This document shows positions 30,401 to 30,965 of a stretch of 32,689 nucleotides of DNA, piece by piece. The position numbers and the translations under genes are program-made. The first letter of the stretch is position 1, and each line of letters begins with the position of its first letter. Source of the DNA: Prorocentrum cordatum (taxonomy: Eukaryota; Sar; Dinophyceae; Prorocentrales; Prorocentraceae); assembly GCA_963575745.1 (NCBI GenBank), contig CAUYUJ010002096.1, positions 30,001 to 62,689 on the forward strand. The letters are read 5' to 3'. A model generated the notes under the pieces. It saw only the letters and a program-made list of their open reading frames with translations, ran no database searches and was not told the origin of the DNA.

Positions 30401-30438
30401 CCTCGCAGGCCGTCAATGTGCGCGTGAAGGAAGCCGAG
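338..30438 (+). CDS. DNAH6: Inner-arm axonemal dynein heavy chain, DNAH6-like (17 exons, both ends outside the window)
   Basis: ATP-driven minus-end motor of the flagellar inner arm. Joined exons: 338-447, 594-1223, 2155-2361, 3988-5232, 5532-10052, 10164-10611, 12429-12610, 12872-13777, 14143-14297, 14553-14730, 14929-15015, 15423-15509, 15657-15728, 20472-20543, 25825-25917, 28749-28802, 30367-30438. They read as one frame of about 3,039 residues. Order: tail (1-~730), linker, AAA1 P-loop (~1219), AAA2 (~1500), AAA3 (~1862), AAA4 (~2209), stalk and tip (~2400-2749), AAA5 (2750-2966), start of the AAA6 approach (to 3039). I place it with DNAH6 rather than DNAH3/7/12 from TRPRAKEAGCSEAKD after AAA4, ETLDPALEPVLLK and HYFPEVCIKVTVINFTV in AAA5, and gap-free alignment from memory across several junctions. 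The N-terminus, AAA6 and C-terminal domain are missing. The gene family is near certain; the DNAH6 subclass is an inference. Confidence 0.9.
448..593 (+). other. Intron 1 (146 nt, GA-AG) with inverted ends
   Basis: Donor CAG|GATCGG, acceptor GGCAG|GACCTC, phase 0, with CAGGA shared at both boundaries. The intron start (about 448-468) and the reverse complement of its end (about 570-592) are similar (GGGTCGGACGAAAGG against GGGGCGGACGAGAAGG), so the ends look like short terminal inverted repeats. It has an in-frame stop, so it cannot be read through. Confidence 0.7.
594..1223 (+). CDS. DNAH6: Dynein heavy chain exon 2 (tail)
   Basis: 210 codons starting DLSEWQRDQEMYRKIVRI, then FFEKYQRWKLFSVWKSAMR, a signature of the axonemal dynein tail (an aromatic-rich block followed by W-K-x-F-x-x-W-K). 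A charged insert of about 30 residues rich in D, E, Q and R (roughly 1009-1100) precedes the helix TKFIRMVQYLFNDAIAKMV. The exon closes in LLLGLLE at 1223, where GCC opens a GC donor. The frame beyond 1223 stays open to 1334, but the protein loses family character. Confidence 0.9.
1332..1393 (+). repeat. GAT/GAG microsatellite
   Basis: An imperfect purine-rich triplet run of GAT, GAG and GAA units inside intron 2. In one frame it reads as D/E repeats, which is an artefact. Confidence 0.85.
1630..1675 (+). repeat. Short dispersed repeat 'CATCCGCCTGTAGG', copy 1
   Basis: CATCCGCCTGTAGG followed by GGACACGCCCGACCT. Similar blocks lie at 12163-12205 and 29288-29330, all on the + strand and each preceded by a T-rich stretch. 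Not recognised as a known element. Confidence 0.6.
1967..2129 (+). repeat. 165-bp dispersed repeat (family A), copy 1
   Basis: Starts TTCAGGAGG, continues with ACACAATTAATCGTCGATTC, then alternating GAAAATATGGGA blocks and GGGGAAGACA, and ends TATTTATTTGTGTGTCC plus TGGGGCCCCTTC. Its AC-rich head and GT-rich tail are weakly complementary. It ends about 25 bp before exon 3. No flanking direct repeat could be seen for this copy, unlike copies 3 and 4. Confidence 0.85.
2155..2361 (+). CDS. DNAH6: Dynein heavy chain exon 3 (tail)
   Basis: 69 codons. DQDGGAGG, a five-glutamine run and a basic patch (KPKGRKP) lead into NFKLECLLGSQLAGLVFEP, then DSIEACLREAMRSVSNMRAF. The latter part matches the family block where a conserved hydrophobic strand is followed by F-x-P and a long helix. 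The exon ends LQVE at 2361. The next family residues (D-F-S-P-F) come from exon 4, which resolves the duplicated GACTTCAGC. The 5' end is less certain than the 3' end. Confidence 0.8.
2720..2912 (+). repeat. Compound microsatellite ACC / CCCG / CCCA
   Basis: Imperfect (ACC)n with CCG interruptions (2720-2805), then nearly perfect (CCCG)n to about 2870, then (CCCA)n and a short ACC tail. Proline- or histidine-rich open frames here are artefacts of base composition. Confidence 0.95.
3001..3560 (+). repeat. Degenerate tandem repeat around CCTCTTGGGGC
   Basis: Dozens of imperfect 10-16-bp units (CCTCTTGGG, CGTCTTGGG, GGGCCGTCTTGG) in two blocks split by an A-rich spacer (about 3325-3380). Related degenerate blocks occur at 1-65, 18740-18935 and 31440-31640. 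All six frames stay open for long stretches because stop codons are rare in the unit. Confidence 0.85.
3988..5232 (+). CDS. DNAH6: Dynein heavy chain exon 4 (tail to linker)
   Basis: 415 codons starting DFSPFTAPLAELGDALQLED and ending VVVALRNKALK. Largely helical and charged, as in the tail, with the linker approach near its end (IDQWEDLSVEWNQTPF, VPGIWAGNVAQFK, LPVVVALRNKALK), which precedes RHWELI in exon 5. An open frame starts at ATG 4102, but that is internal: family similarity continues upstream to 3988, where TAG in TTAG|GAC closes the frame. Conserved family spacing across 5232/5532 supports the 3' end. Confidence 0.93.
5263..5414 (+). repeat. GC-rich palindromic element (family B), copy 1
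   Basis: Left arm GGAGCTCCGCGCGGATCTCT, right arm GTGATCCGCGCCGACCTTGG: imperfect inverted ends of about 25-30 bp around a core with GCGCCCCTGGCGCCGCCCC. Other copies: 10925-11060, 13988-14111, 30735-30865. Confidence 0.8.
5416..5515 (+). repeat. TCC / TCCC microsatellite
   Basis: A pyrimidine-rich run of CTC units with a central CCCT-rich part, directly before the exon 5 acceptor, where it may double as polypyrimidine tract. Confidence 0.9.
5532..10052 (+). CDS. DNAH6: Dynein heavy chain exon 5 (linker, AAA1-AAA4), 1,507 codons
   Basis: One uninterrupted exon. It starts ERHWELITKMIG (linker). AAA1 has GPAGTGKTESTKD at 6996-7034 (Walker A) and CLDEFNRI near 7146 (Walker B), followed by NPGYAGRTELPDNLK; this is the main ATPase site and looks intact. 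AAA2 has GPTLGGKTT at 7839-7865 (Leu where Gly is usual) and FDGPVDALWIENMN near 8092. AAA3 has GNSGVGKS at 8925-8948 and ILIDDVNMP near 9120. AAA4 has GVGGSGRSS at 9966-9992, with Arg for Lys in the P-loop, as is common in axonemal dyneins. P-loop spacings (281, 362, 347 residues) are normal for the family. The exon ends ALTK|GYGIDAFRED across intron 5. Confidence 0.98.
10053..10163 (+). other. Intron 5 (111 nt, GT-AG): a near-perfect hairpin
   Basis: Donor AAG|GTCAGA, acceptor TGTGAG|GGCTAT, phase 0. It interrupts AAA4 between ALTK and GYGIDAFRED, which are contiguous in the family. The left half (10059-10106) and right half (10107-10156) are an imperfect inverted repeat with its centre at CCCAGG/CCTGGG, within 2 nt of the intron midpoint. 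Its length is 37 codons without a stop, so unspliced RNA would still translate. It is the only GT donor in the model. Confidence 0.88.
10164..10611 (+). CDS. DNAH6: Dynein heavy chain exon 6 (rest of AAA4)
   Basis: GYGIDAFREDEKKFLIAAG, then FLLNDTQIINETFLEDVNNI and LNAGEVPNLFPNDE, the conserved AAA4 Walker-B/sensor segment. TRPRAKEAGCSEAKD, LHIVLTMSPVGSALR, ALVNCCTVDWFLPWPDEALL follow. TRPRAKE is a DNAH6-type feature. The exon ends CAA G at 10611 (phase 1, donor GCGGCT). This junction keeps AG|G and aligns without gaps to the DNAH6 family through VSDEMKES in exon 7. An alternative donor at 10602 is possible but breaks that spacing. Confidence 0.93.
10631..10765 (+). repeat. GGA microsatellite
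   Basis: An almost pure purine (GGA)n tract with GGGGA interruptions and a single T near 10694. It extends the exon 6 frame as a run of Glu, which is why the open frame continues past the true exon end. One of at least seven long GGA/TCC tracts in the window. Confidence 0.95.
10925..11060 (+). repeat. GC-rich palindromic element (family B), copy 2
   Basis: Left arm CACGGATTTCTTGGATCGGC and right arm GCAGATCCAAGACATCCGCG form an imperfect inverted repeat around a GC-rich core (CGCCGCCCCTGGCGCG). Same orientation as copy 1. Confidence 0.8.
11065..11225 (+). repeat. 165-bp dispersed repeat (family A), copy 2
   Basis: TTCAGAAGGGGAAAAACACA, CACAATTAATCGTCGATTCC, GGGAAGACAGAAACCCAGAA, GGGGAATCCTTTGA and TTGTGTGTACTTATTTGTGT align with copies at 1967, 18098 and 28276. 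It abuts the right end of a family B element. Confidence 0.88.
11345..11497 (+). repeat. 77-bp tandem duplication
   Basis: Two copies of CGACGAAAAATGAAA, TACCCTAAACAT, CCCCAAGAAGGTCAA, ATGCTCCAA, ATAGT. The unit repeats with a 77-nt period (11351 against 11428) with few differences. Confidence 0.9.
11739..12001 (+). repeat. Pentanucleotide array (CATAG)n
   Basis: About 50 units of CATAG with scattered variants (CGCAG, CCTAG, CCCAG, CATTG) and some longer-period order. The reverse strand reads as an unbroken Met-Leu-Cys-Tyr-Ala repeat, which is a composition artefact and not a gene. Confidence 0.95.
12163..12205 (+). repeat. Short dispersed repeat 'CATCCGCCTGTAGG', copy 2
   Basis: Variant CATCCCCCTGTAGGGGGGAC, then AGAGGCCCGACTTAAGG. 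Preceded by a T-rich stretch, as at 29288. Confidence 0.55.
12429..12610 (+). CDS. DNAH6: Dynein heavy chain exon 7 (AAA4 to stalk base)
   Basis: With the split glycine codon it reads VSDEMKESVSKACCSVHQQV, then LKTADTFEERLRRKVYVTPK and SYLDLIGLYLEMITEKRDEK. The T-P-x-S-Y-L-x-L-I motif is the family landmark between AAA4 and the stalk. An open frame begins at ATG 12443, but VSDE upstream is part of the conserved helix. The exon ends AAG|GACGCG at 12610 (GA donor). Confidence 0.93.
12611..12871 (+). other. Intron 7 (261 nt, GA-AG) with GGT microsatellite
   Basis: Donor GAGAAG|GACGCG, acceptor TTGGAAG|GACCTG, sharing GAAGGAC. CGCTAATG near the left end (12623-12630) is complementary to CATTAGCG near the right end (12824-12831 and again 12852-12859), so the intron has short inverted ends. 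Between them lie GTAGGTGGGGTAG-like repeats and a (GGT)n run (12728-12760). Confidence 0.85.
12872..13777 (+). CDS. DNAH6: Dynein heavy chain exon 8 (stalk and microtubule-binding domain)
   Basis: 302 codons. DLALRRLQTGVDKIDEANAV opens the stalk. The outgoing coiled coil has KAKVMAEEAVVRKQAEEVAA and AQRDLDVAMPALENALKSLD. The tip begins DKKDITEIKGFTKPPPLVV, continues DAKFLDRLKTFDKDNIPP and STAAKSLCMWSHAMDTY, and the returning coil carries VEPKRQKVAKLNETLEAANK to TKARLQRADILTVGLADEG. These are the usual landmarks of the microtubule-binding domain, in the usual order and spacing. It ends TVETIRQ at 13777 with GA donor GACTCG; joining to DIINLTGDV gives normal AAA5 spacing. Confidence 0.96.
13799..13986 (+). 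repeat. Inverted-repeat element with about 34-bp ends
   Basis: Left end (13801-13834) TACTCCAGATTTCGTAAGAA..GGGAGGGGGTCT and right end (13951-13984) AGACCCCCCTCCCTTTATTA..CGAAATCTGGAGTA are almost perfect reverse complements. The middle is rich in CCCTCCAA. This is MITE-like architecture. No second copy in the window. Confidence 0.88.
13988..14111 (+). repeat. GC-rich palindromic element (family B), copy 3
   Basis: Left arm CAGAGCTCCCCGCGGATTCC, right arm GGATCTCCGCGCGGGGCTCC, with CATCGGCGCTGGG / CTGCGCCGATCC inside. It starts within 5 bp of the end of the preceding element and shares the family orientation. Confidence 0.82.
14143..14297 (+). CDS. DNAH6: Dynein heavy chain exon 9 (AAA5)
   Basis: DIINLTGDVFLSSAAISYYG then PFTGVYRAEIVDAWLKAVKD and VGIPCGDSFDLR. 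The L-T-G-D-V / S-S / Y-x-G-P-F-T motif is the start of AAA5 in the family. It ends CTCAG at 14297 in phase 2 and continues with GCAGACG at 14553, restoring DLRQTMGNPVEIRDWN. Confidence 0.95.
14298..14552 (+). other. Intron 9 (255 nt, GC-AG): inverted-repeat element flanked by CTCAGGCA
   Basis: Donor CTCAG|GCACTT, acceptor AGCTCAG|GCAGAC. CTCAGGCA occurs at both boundaries (14293-14300 and 14548-14555). Inside, 14304-14345 and 14503-14544 are inverted repeats of 42 nt with about 33 matches (AGTGGGCCCCGGAAACGGCA against AGTGGACCCTGGAAACGACA). The core is a GGAACCGG / AAAAAACGGC tandem-like repeat. The intron is 85 codons with no stop in the exon frame. Confidence 0.92.
14553..14730 (+). CDS. 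DNAH6: Dynein heavy chain exon 10 (AAA5)
   Basis: QTMGNPVEIRDWNLQGLPTD, GVSINNGVMVVRGKRWPLMI, DPQAQGNKWIKKKEGKDLK. The G-x-R-W-P-L-M-I-D-P-Q block is a strong AAA5 landmark. It ends AAG at 14730. A leucine run encoded by the following CTC microsatellite is not part of the protein; the family sequence resumes as AIKMSNPKM in exon 11. Confidence 0.96.
14731..14928 (+). other. Intron 10 (198 nt, GC-AG), mainly CTC microsatellite
   Basis: Donor AAG|GCCCTC, acceptor CTGGAG|GCCATC, sharing AGGCC. A (CTC)n/(TCC)n run fills 14732-14818; the rest is GC-rich. Length 66 codons with no stop in the exon frame. Confidence 0.9.
14929..15015 (+). CDS. DNAH6: Dynein heavy chain exon 11 (AAA5), 29 codons
   Basis: AIKMSNPKMLLILEGCIRTG then APLLMEDVE, the conserved L-E-x-C-I-R-x-G-x-P-x-L-x-E stretch of AAA5. 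It begins after CTGGAG and ends GTGGAG|GACCAG. Phase 0 at both ends. Confidence 0.93.
15016..15422 (+). other. Intron 11 (407 nt, GA-AG) carrying a 178-bp repeat
   Basis: Donor GTGGAG|GACCAG, acceptor GCAGAG|GAGACG, sharing GAGGA. The middle is family C copy 1 (15132-15309). The flanks are GC-rich with a small GGCGGTGTATCGCCG hairpin near 15345. An acceptor at 15420 is also possible but gives a frame break. Confidence 0.85.
15132..15309 (+). repeat. 178-bp inverted-end repeat (family C), copy 1
   Basis: CAGTCGGGGCGCTGAAGAAG at the left and CCTTAGGTCAGCGCCCCGAC at the right are inverted ends. The inner part includes TTGGGGAGGGGCTCCG and AAAAGGGGCCTCGTTCCTTA. The second copy at 17728-17904 is similar over the full length. 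Confidence 0.88.
15423..15509 (+). CDS. DNAH6: Dynein heavy chain exon 12 (AAA5), 29 codons
   Basis: ETLDPALEPVLLKALYDNNG then RLQIKLGDQ. The E-T-L-D-P-x-L-E-P-x-L-L-K motif is diagnostic for AAA5 of axonemal dyneins. It ends CAG|GATGGG (GA donor). Phase 0 at both ends. Confidence 0.96.
15510..15656 (+). other. Intron 12 (147 nt, GA-AG)
   Basis: Donor GATCAG|GATGGG, acceptor CTGCAG|GAGGTG, sharing CAGGA. A pyrimidine-rich tract (15605-15655) precedes the acceptor. The extreme ends are weakly complementary (GGGGGACAGGAAAGT against the reverse complement of CACTCCTGTGTCCCTG). It contains in-frame stops. Confidence 0.88.
15657..15728 (+). CDS. DNAH6: Dynein heavy chain exon 13 (end of AAA5), 24 codons
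   Basis: EVDYDSMFLFYMTTKMPNPH then YFPE. F-x-F-Y-M-T-T-K-x-x-N-P-H-Y-x-P-E is one of the best conserved stretches in all dynein heavy chains. It ends CCAGAG|GCGGGG (GC donor) and continues with VCIKV 4.7 kb downstream. Phase 0 at both ends. Confidence 0.97.
15879..16101 (+). repeat. AGAAGG-rich inverted-end element (family D), copy 1
   Basis: GGCGGCGAGCGAGGGGGG at the left and CCCCCCGGGCTCGCCGCC at the right are inverted ends. The interior is packed with TTCTCAGAAGGC, GGGGGACTTCCGAGCC and TTCTGAGAAGG, itself self-complementary. A second copy is at 21770-21966. Confidence 0.82.
16102..16260 (+). repeat. Further TTCTCAGAAGG-type repeats
   Basis: Continues the interior motif of the preceding element (ACTCAGAAGGCGGCCGGGCT, TTCTCAGAAGCCTTCTGAG) outside its inverted ends. 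Probably a degraded or truncated relative. Confidence 0.5.
16668..16815 (+). repeat. About 145-bp dispersed repeat (family E), copy 1
   Basis: GCGTGGCAGGCAAGGAAGAT, then a CC..GG region, ATCGAAGACGAAAATGGCGG, GTATCGAGGGTCTGGGATA and a tail ending near TTCAACTTGATT. It aligns with 17330-17478 and 20155-20300. Confidence 0.75.
17330..17478 (+). repeat. About 145-bp dispersed repeat (family E), copy 2
   Basis: GCGTGGCAGGTAAGGAAGAT, ATCGAAGGCGAAGTGGGCGC, GTATCGAGGGTTTGGGACA, then GGCGAACAGTCTTCAAATGA. Same order and spacing as copy 1. Confidence 0.78.
17728..17904 (+). repeat. 178-bp inverted-end repeat (family C), copy 2
   Basis: CAGTCGGGGCCCTGAACAAG..CAACGCCCCGACTG with the same interior as copy 1 (TTGGGGAGGGGCTCCG, AAAAAGGGGCCTCGTTCCTT). 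It lies within the 4.7-kb intron instead of making up much of a small one. Confidence 0.88.
18069..18291 (+). mobile_element. 165-bp repeat (family A), copy 3, with 29-bp flanking direct repeats
   Basis: The element proper is 18098-18262. It is bracketed by exact 29-bp direct repeats at 18069-18097 and 18263-18291 (ATTATTGTTGGACGCCCTAA and on). This defines the ends of the family: TCAGGAGGGG at the left, GGGGCCCCTTCAA at the right. No coding capacity, so it must be non-autonomous if mobile. Confidence 0.85.
18437..18690 (+). repeat. TCG / CTC microsatellite region
   Basis: Alternating runs of TCG and CTC/TCC triplets with C-rich interruptions. It reads as serine or leucine runs in three frames, which is not coding. 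Confidence 0.9.
18740..18935 (+). repeat. Degenerate GGGGCCTC-type repeats
   Basis: Imperfect short units (GAGGCCTC, GGGGGCTC, AGGGGCCCTCAG) like those at 3001-3560. Starts with a TTGAGGCCTCCTTCAGGAGG palindrome. Confidence 0.6.
18994..19181 (+). repeat. Inverted-end element
   Basis: TATACATTCGGGGGTGGACA..GACCTCC at 18994-19022 is inverted at 19154-19181 (GGAGGTCTGTCCATCCCCGA..TACAATG). About 190 bp in total, single copy in the window, MITE-like. Confidence 0.75.
19383..19427 (+). repeat. Perfect 20-bp stem-loop
   Basis: GGAGTGGTGGTGCCTGTCCC, five-base loop, and its exact reverse complement. GCAGC before and GCTGC after extend the stem imperfectly, and weaker complementarity (GCAACGACACGC upstream, GCGTCGTTGC downstream) suggests a larger palindromic element from about 19290 to 19470. 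Confidence 0.92.
19567..19631 (+). repeat. Imperfect 30-bp stem-loop
   Basis: TTCGGGTATGTCTCCAGGGG at the left pairs imperfectly with CCCCCCGACACGTACCCGGA at the right, with GTACCAT/GGTACC inside. A further small hairpin (CGCCTGGGG / CCCCAGGCG) lies at 19688-19713. Confidence 0.75.
19781..20167 (+). repeat. 138-bp tandem array, about 2.8 units
   Basis: Units start CGACAAAGGGCTCC (19781), CGACAAGGGCTCC (19919) and CTACAAGGGCTCC (20058). Each has a GGCCAG.GAGGCCCCCGAACTC block, a CGCTCGAG block and ends near a TTTCAG. Identity between units is moderate, so the array is not recent. Confidence 0.85.
20155..20300 (+). repeat. About 145-bp dispersed repeat (family E), copy 3
   Basis: GTCGTGGCCGACAAGGTAGA, AATCGAATACGAAGTGGGCA, GTATCGAGGGTTTGGCATG, ending GAGCAGTCTTGAACTGATTG. 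The tail GCAGTCTTGAA matches the CAGTCTTCAAA tail of copy 2. Confidence 0.75.
20311..20336 (+). repeat. (TGC)n microsatellite
   Basis: Short pure (TGC) run after TGTTGTTGATGT. Confidence 0.9.
20472..20543 (+). CDS. DNAH6: Dynein heavy chain exon 14 (AAA5 end), 24 codons
   Basis: VCIKVTVINFTVTFDGLEEQ then LLNE. The V-I-N-F-T-V-T-x-x-G-L-E-x-Q-L-L motif is near-invariant in dynein heavy chains right after H-Y-x-P-E. Acceptor GGCAG at 20471, donor GAG|GCCCTC at 20543. Without the exon 13 link this 72-nt exon would be easy to miss in 10 kb of repeats. Confidence 0.95.
20734..20769 (+). repeat. TA-rich microsatellite
   Basis: ATATATACATATGTATGTAT then (TA)n. Confidence 0.9.
20992..21164 (+). repeat. 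About 170-bp dispersed repeat (family F), copy 1
   Basis: CAGTGGAGACCCACGCCAAG, AAACACCCTGCTTGCC, CCAGGGTGCCCGTGGGTTTC, TTGG, then GGGCTGGGCTTCTTGAGG and GGTCGAG. A copy at 30966-31138 is also followed by a TCC tract. CCAAGAAACACCCTG and CAGGGTG..GGGTTTCTTGG make a small hairpin. Confidence 0.85.
21201..21413 (+). repeat. 213-nt uninterrupted pyrimidine tract, (TCC)n
   Basis: CTC/TCC triplets with only three or four C-expansion or T-loss interruptions and no purine for 213 nt on the + strand. Such mirror-symmetric polypyrimidine tracts can form triplex (H-DNA). Not coding, despite open frames on both strands. Confidence 0.97.
21577..21752 (+). repeat. Hairpin element with 50-bp inverted ends
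   Basis: Arms 21577-21626 and 21703-21752 match at about 40 of 50 positions when inverted, with CACCCCAACCCAACCCGAAG perfectly conserved. The centre has a TTTTCCCTCGATTTCCAGTG and GGTGGGGGGGTCGGGGAGC stretch. MITE-like, single copy here. Confidence 0.88.
21770..21966 (+). repeat. AGAAGG-rich inverted-end element (family D), copy 2
   Basis: GGCGGCGAGCGAGGGGGG at the left, CCCCCCGTCGCTCGCCACC at the right. Interior GAGAAGGCCTTCTCCGAAGG, CTTCTCAGAAGGCCCGGGGA and TTCCGAGCCTTCTGAGAAG follow the same order as copy 1, with the same orientation. Confidence 0.85.
21971..22231 (+). repeat. Segment bracketed by GATGGCAACGTGCAGT-type direct repeats
   Basis: GATGGCAACGTGCAGTGCGG..TGGCCGACGAT at 21971-22001 recurs as GATGACAACGTTCAATGCAG..TGGCCGACGAT at 22201-22231. 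A shorter form (GATGGCAACGTGCAGT) is at 21562-21577, left of the hairpin element. Inside lie small inverted repeats (CCATGGATCGCC / GGCGACCGCGCG). Confidence 0.8.
22600..22985 (+). repeat. C/G-rich low-complexity DNA with recurrent GGTTCGAA
   Basis: CCTGGTTCGAACC (22605), CCGGTTCGAATTGG (22762), CCGGTTTGAATCG (22820), CCGGTTCGAAGCGG (22926) and CCAGTTCGAACCAG (22970) occur at irregular spacing, with GGGGGAGG runs and (CCCAGC)n at 22880-22905. The motif resembles a Pol III B box, but no tRNA fold is present. Confidence 0.6.
23724..24023 (+). pseudogene. Unidentified 99-codon open frame, possibly a decayed element remnant
   Basis: It encodes a normal-looking mixed-composition stretch (HALTRIKRWGSTVLCIVFDF, KRRPGEGYAQFMQRIAP, LREVIENAWREK) in the more AT-rich middle of intron 14, unlike the low-complexity frames around it. 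The basic F-K-R-R-P-G-E pattern reminds me of regions downstream of reverse transcriptase in dinoflagellate LINE-like sequences, but I cannot confirm this and see no catalytic motif. It may be chance. Confidence 0.2.
24281..24322 (+). repeat. 21-bp tandem duplication
   Basis: GAATTCGCACTGCAGTGCCC appears twice in a row, and TTGCAGTTGCCCCTGAATTCG occurs before and after (24263 and 24343). GCACTGCAGTGC is a perfect palindrome within the unit. Confidence 0.85.
25040..25350 (+). repeat. GAT/GGT microsatellite region
   Basis: Long imperfect run of GATGGT, GATGAT and GCTGAT triplets, continuing in weaker form to about 25450. Methionine/valine and aspartate-rich frames are artefacts. Confidence 0.9.
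25672..25735 (+). repeat. (CGT)n microsatellite
   Basis: CGCCATCATCATCGTCGTCG then (CGT)n with ATC interruptions, about 90 nt upstream of exon 15. Confidence 0.92.
25825..25917 (+). CDS. DNAH6: Dynein heavy chain exon 15 (AAA5-AAA6 connection), 31 codons
   Basis: VVSKEIPDTLHKRTELMLQL then AADKKTLKQLE. It corresponds to the family stretch V-V-x-x-E-x-P-x-L-x-x-x-R-x-x-L...D-K-x-x-L-K-x-x-E after G-L-E-x-Q-L-L. Acceptor GCAAAG at 25824, donor CTCGAG|GACGGG at 25917 (GA). Joining to exon 14 gives LLNE|VVSKE and to exon 16 LE|DKIL, both with family spacing. Confidence 0.93.
26005..26100 (+). repeat. GGA microsatellite
   Basis: Imperfect (GGA)n/(GAA) run shortly after exon 15, with GCA and GAC interruptions. 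Confidence 0.93.
26239..26935 (+). repeat. Satellite-like tandem array, 58-110-bp units
   Basis: The core GTGCGCGGCGCTAAGGCGAG, then AGCCACATTTTGAAAACGAC and CCGCCCTCAATCCGTG, recurs at 26371, 26455, 26538, 26648, 26731, 26819 and 26877, with a weaker unit near 26288. 26392-26584 and 26585-26777 are a direct duplication of 193 bp with no difference I can find. Degraded relatives (GGCGAGAGCCGCATTTTGGA) lie at 22420 and 23480. Confidence 0.92.
27055..27293 (+). repeat. About 240-nt GGA microsatellite
   Basis: Near-continuous purine (GGA)n tract with a few C or T interruptions (for example near 27118 and 27247). Confidence 0.96.
27577..27755 (+). repeat. GC-rich inverted repeats around ACGGGGGT
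   Basis: CGTAGACGGGGGT at 27660-27672 is the exact inverse of ACCCCCGTCTACG at 27720-27732, with GGGCGC / CGAAGCCCC next to them. Several extra ACGGGGGTA/G and CCCCCGTT motifs suggest a larger imperfect palindrome. Confidence 0.7.
28233..28469 (+). mobile_element. 165-bp repeat (family A), copy 4, with 31-bp flanking direct repeats
   Basis: The element (about 28276-28438) sits between exact 31-bp direct repeats at 28233-28263 and 28439-28469 (CCAACGTGCTTCCAGCGCTC..TGGCGCCACCG), with weaker similarity for about 12 bp more. The interior has ACACAATTAATCGTCGATTC, GGGGGGAAGACAAGAACCCC and TTGTGTGTATTTATTTGTGT. It ends GTGTGTCGCAGGGCCCCTTC, where the other copies read GTGTCCTGGGGCCCCTTC. Confidence 0.88.
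28571..28716 (+). repeat. GGA microsatellite
   Basis: (GGA)n with GGGGGA and GCA interruptions, ending about 30 nt before exon 16. Confidence 0.96.
28749..28802 (+). CDS. DNAH6: Dynein heavy chain micro-exon 16, 18 codons
   Basis: DKILKLLSESSGNILDDE. L-x-x-S-x-G-N-I-L-D-x-E is a highly conserved stretch in all axonemal heavy chains. It is bounded by CATCAG|GAC and GACGAG|GCG. This 54-nt exon lies between introns of 2.8 and 1.6 kb, and continues as VLIDTLKESK in exon 17. Confidence 0.95.
28803..30366 (+). other. Intron 16 (1,564 nt, GC-AG)
   Basis: Donor GACGAG|GCGGGA, acceptor TTCGCAG|GTGCTG. It contains the third CATCCGCCTGTAGGGGGACA copy (29288-29330) after a T-rich stretch, and a short GTTGGCC(A/G)GGA repeat (29660-29770). 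The remainder (28803-29200, 29330-29650, 29800-30360) is moderately GC-rich with nothing recognisable. Confidence 0.88.
29288..29330 (+). repeat. Short dispersed repeat 'CATCCGCCTGTAGG', copy 3
   Basis: CATCCGACATCCGCCTGTAG, GGGGACATGCCTGACCTAG; closest to copy 1 at 1630. Confidence 0.6.
30367..30438 (+). CDS. DNAH6: Dynein heavy chain exon 17 (approach to AAA6), 24 codons
   Basis: VLIDTLKESKETSQAVNVRV then KEAE, matching the family stretch (E)-L-I-x-T-L-x-x-S-K-x-T-S-x-x-I-x-x-R-x-x-E-A-E. It starts after TTCGCAG and ends GCCGAG|GCGGCC (GC donor). The next family landmark (I-D-x-A-R-x-x-Y-R-P-V-A, start of AAA6) is not found in the rest of the window, so intron 17 runs off the end. Confidence 0.92.
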
Positions 30439-30734
30439 GCGGCCGGCTGGGGCCCGGCCAGCGCGTGGCAGCGAGCCAGGTCAAGGCATTCTTGTCGTCG
30501 TCGTGGATGTGTATCTGTCGAGGAAGAAAATCGCATAAGCATACCCATCGGTCGTGGAAAGTATGTATTTTTGGGTTCCCAGATTCCATTCTACTTTAAG
30601 CGCCTTCCTACTTCAACGATCGAGTGGCTTCACCTTTTCCGTCCTCCTTGGGGGCGGACGGAACCCAATCTTGTTTCAACGCCTTCCTACTTCATGGTTC
30701 TACCTAGTTACTTCTTCCGACTGATGGGTAAACA

Positions 30735-30865
30735 TTTGGAGTTCCGCGCGGATTTCTTGGATCTGCGCTGACCCCCTGGCGGCGCCCGCGGCGCCGCCCC
30801 CGTCGCGCGGAGCGAGCCAGGGACGGGGGTGTGCTGATGCAAGAAATCCGCGCGGACCTCCAATC
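30735..30865 (+). repeat. GC-rich palindromic element (family B), copy 4
   Basis: The best preserved copy: GGAGTTCCGCGCGGATTTCT at the left and AGAAATCCGCGCGGACCTCC at the right are nearly perfect inverted ends of about 25 bp. The core has GGCGCCCGCGGCGCCGCCCC. Confidence 0.92.
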
Positions 30866-30965
30866 AGCTATAGGTTTGCCAGTCGCTGTTCCCCTTGCAG
30901 CATTTCCGTCGGTTGTGAGGCGCGCGTATTTTTGGATTCCCAGGTCTACTTCAGGCGCCTTCCTA

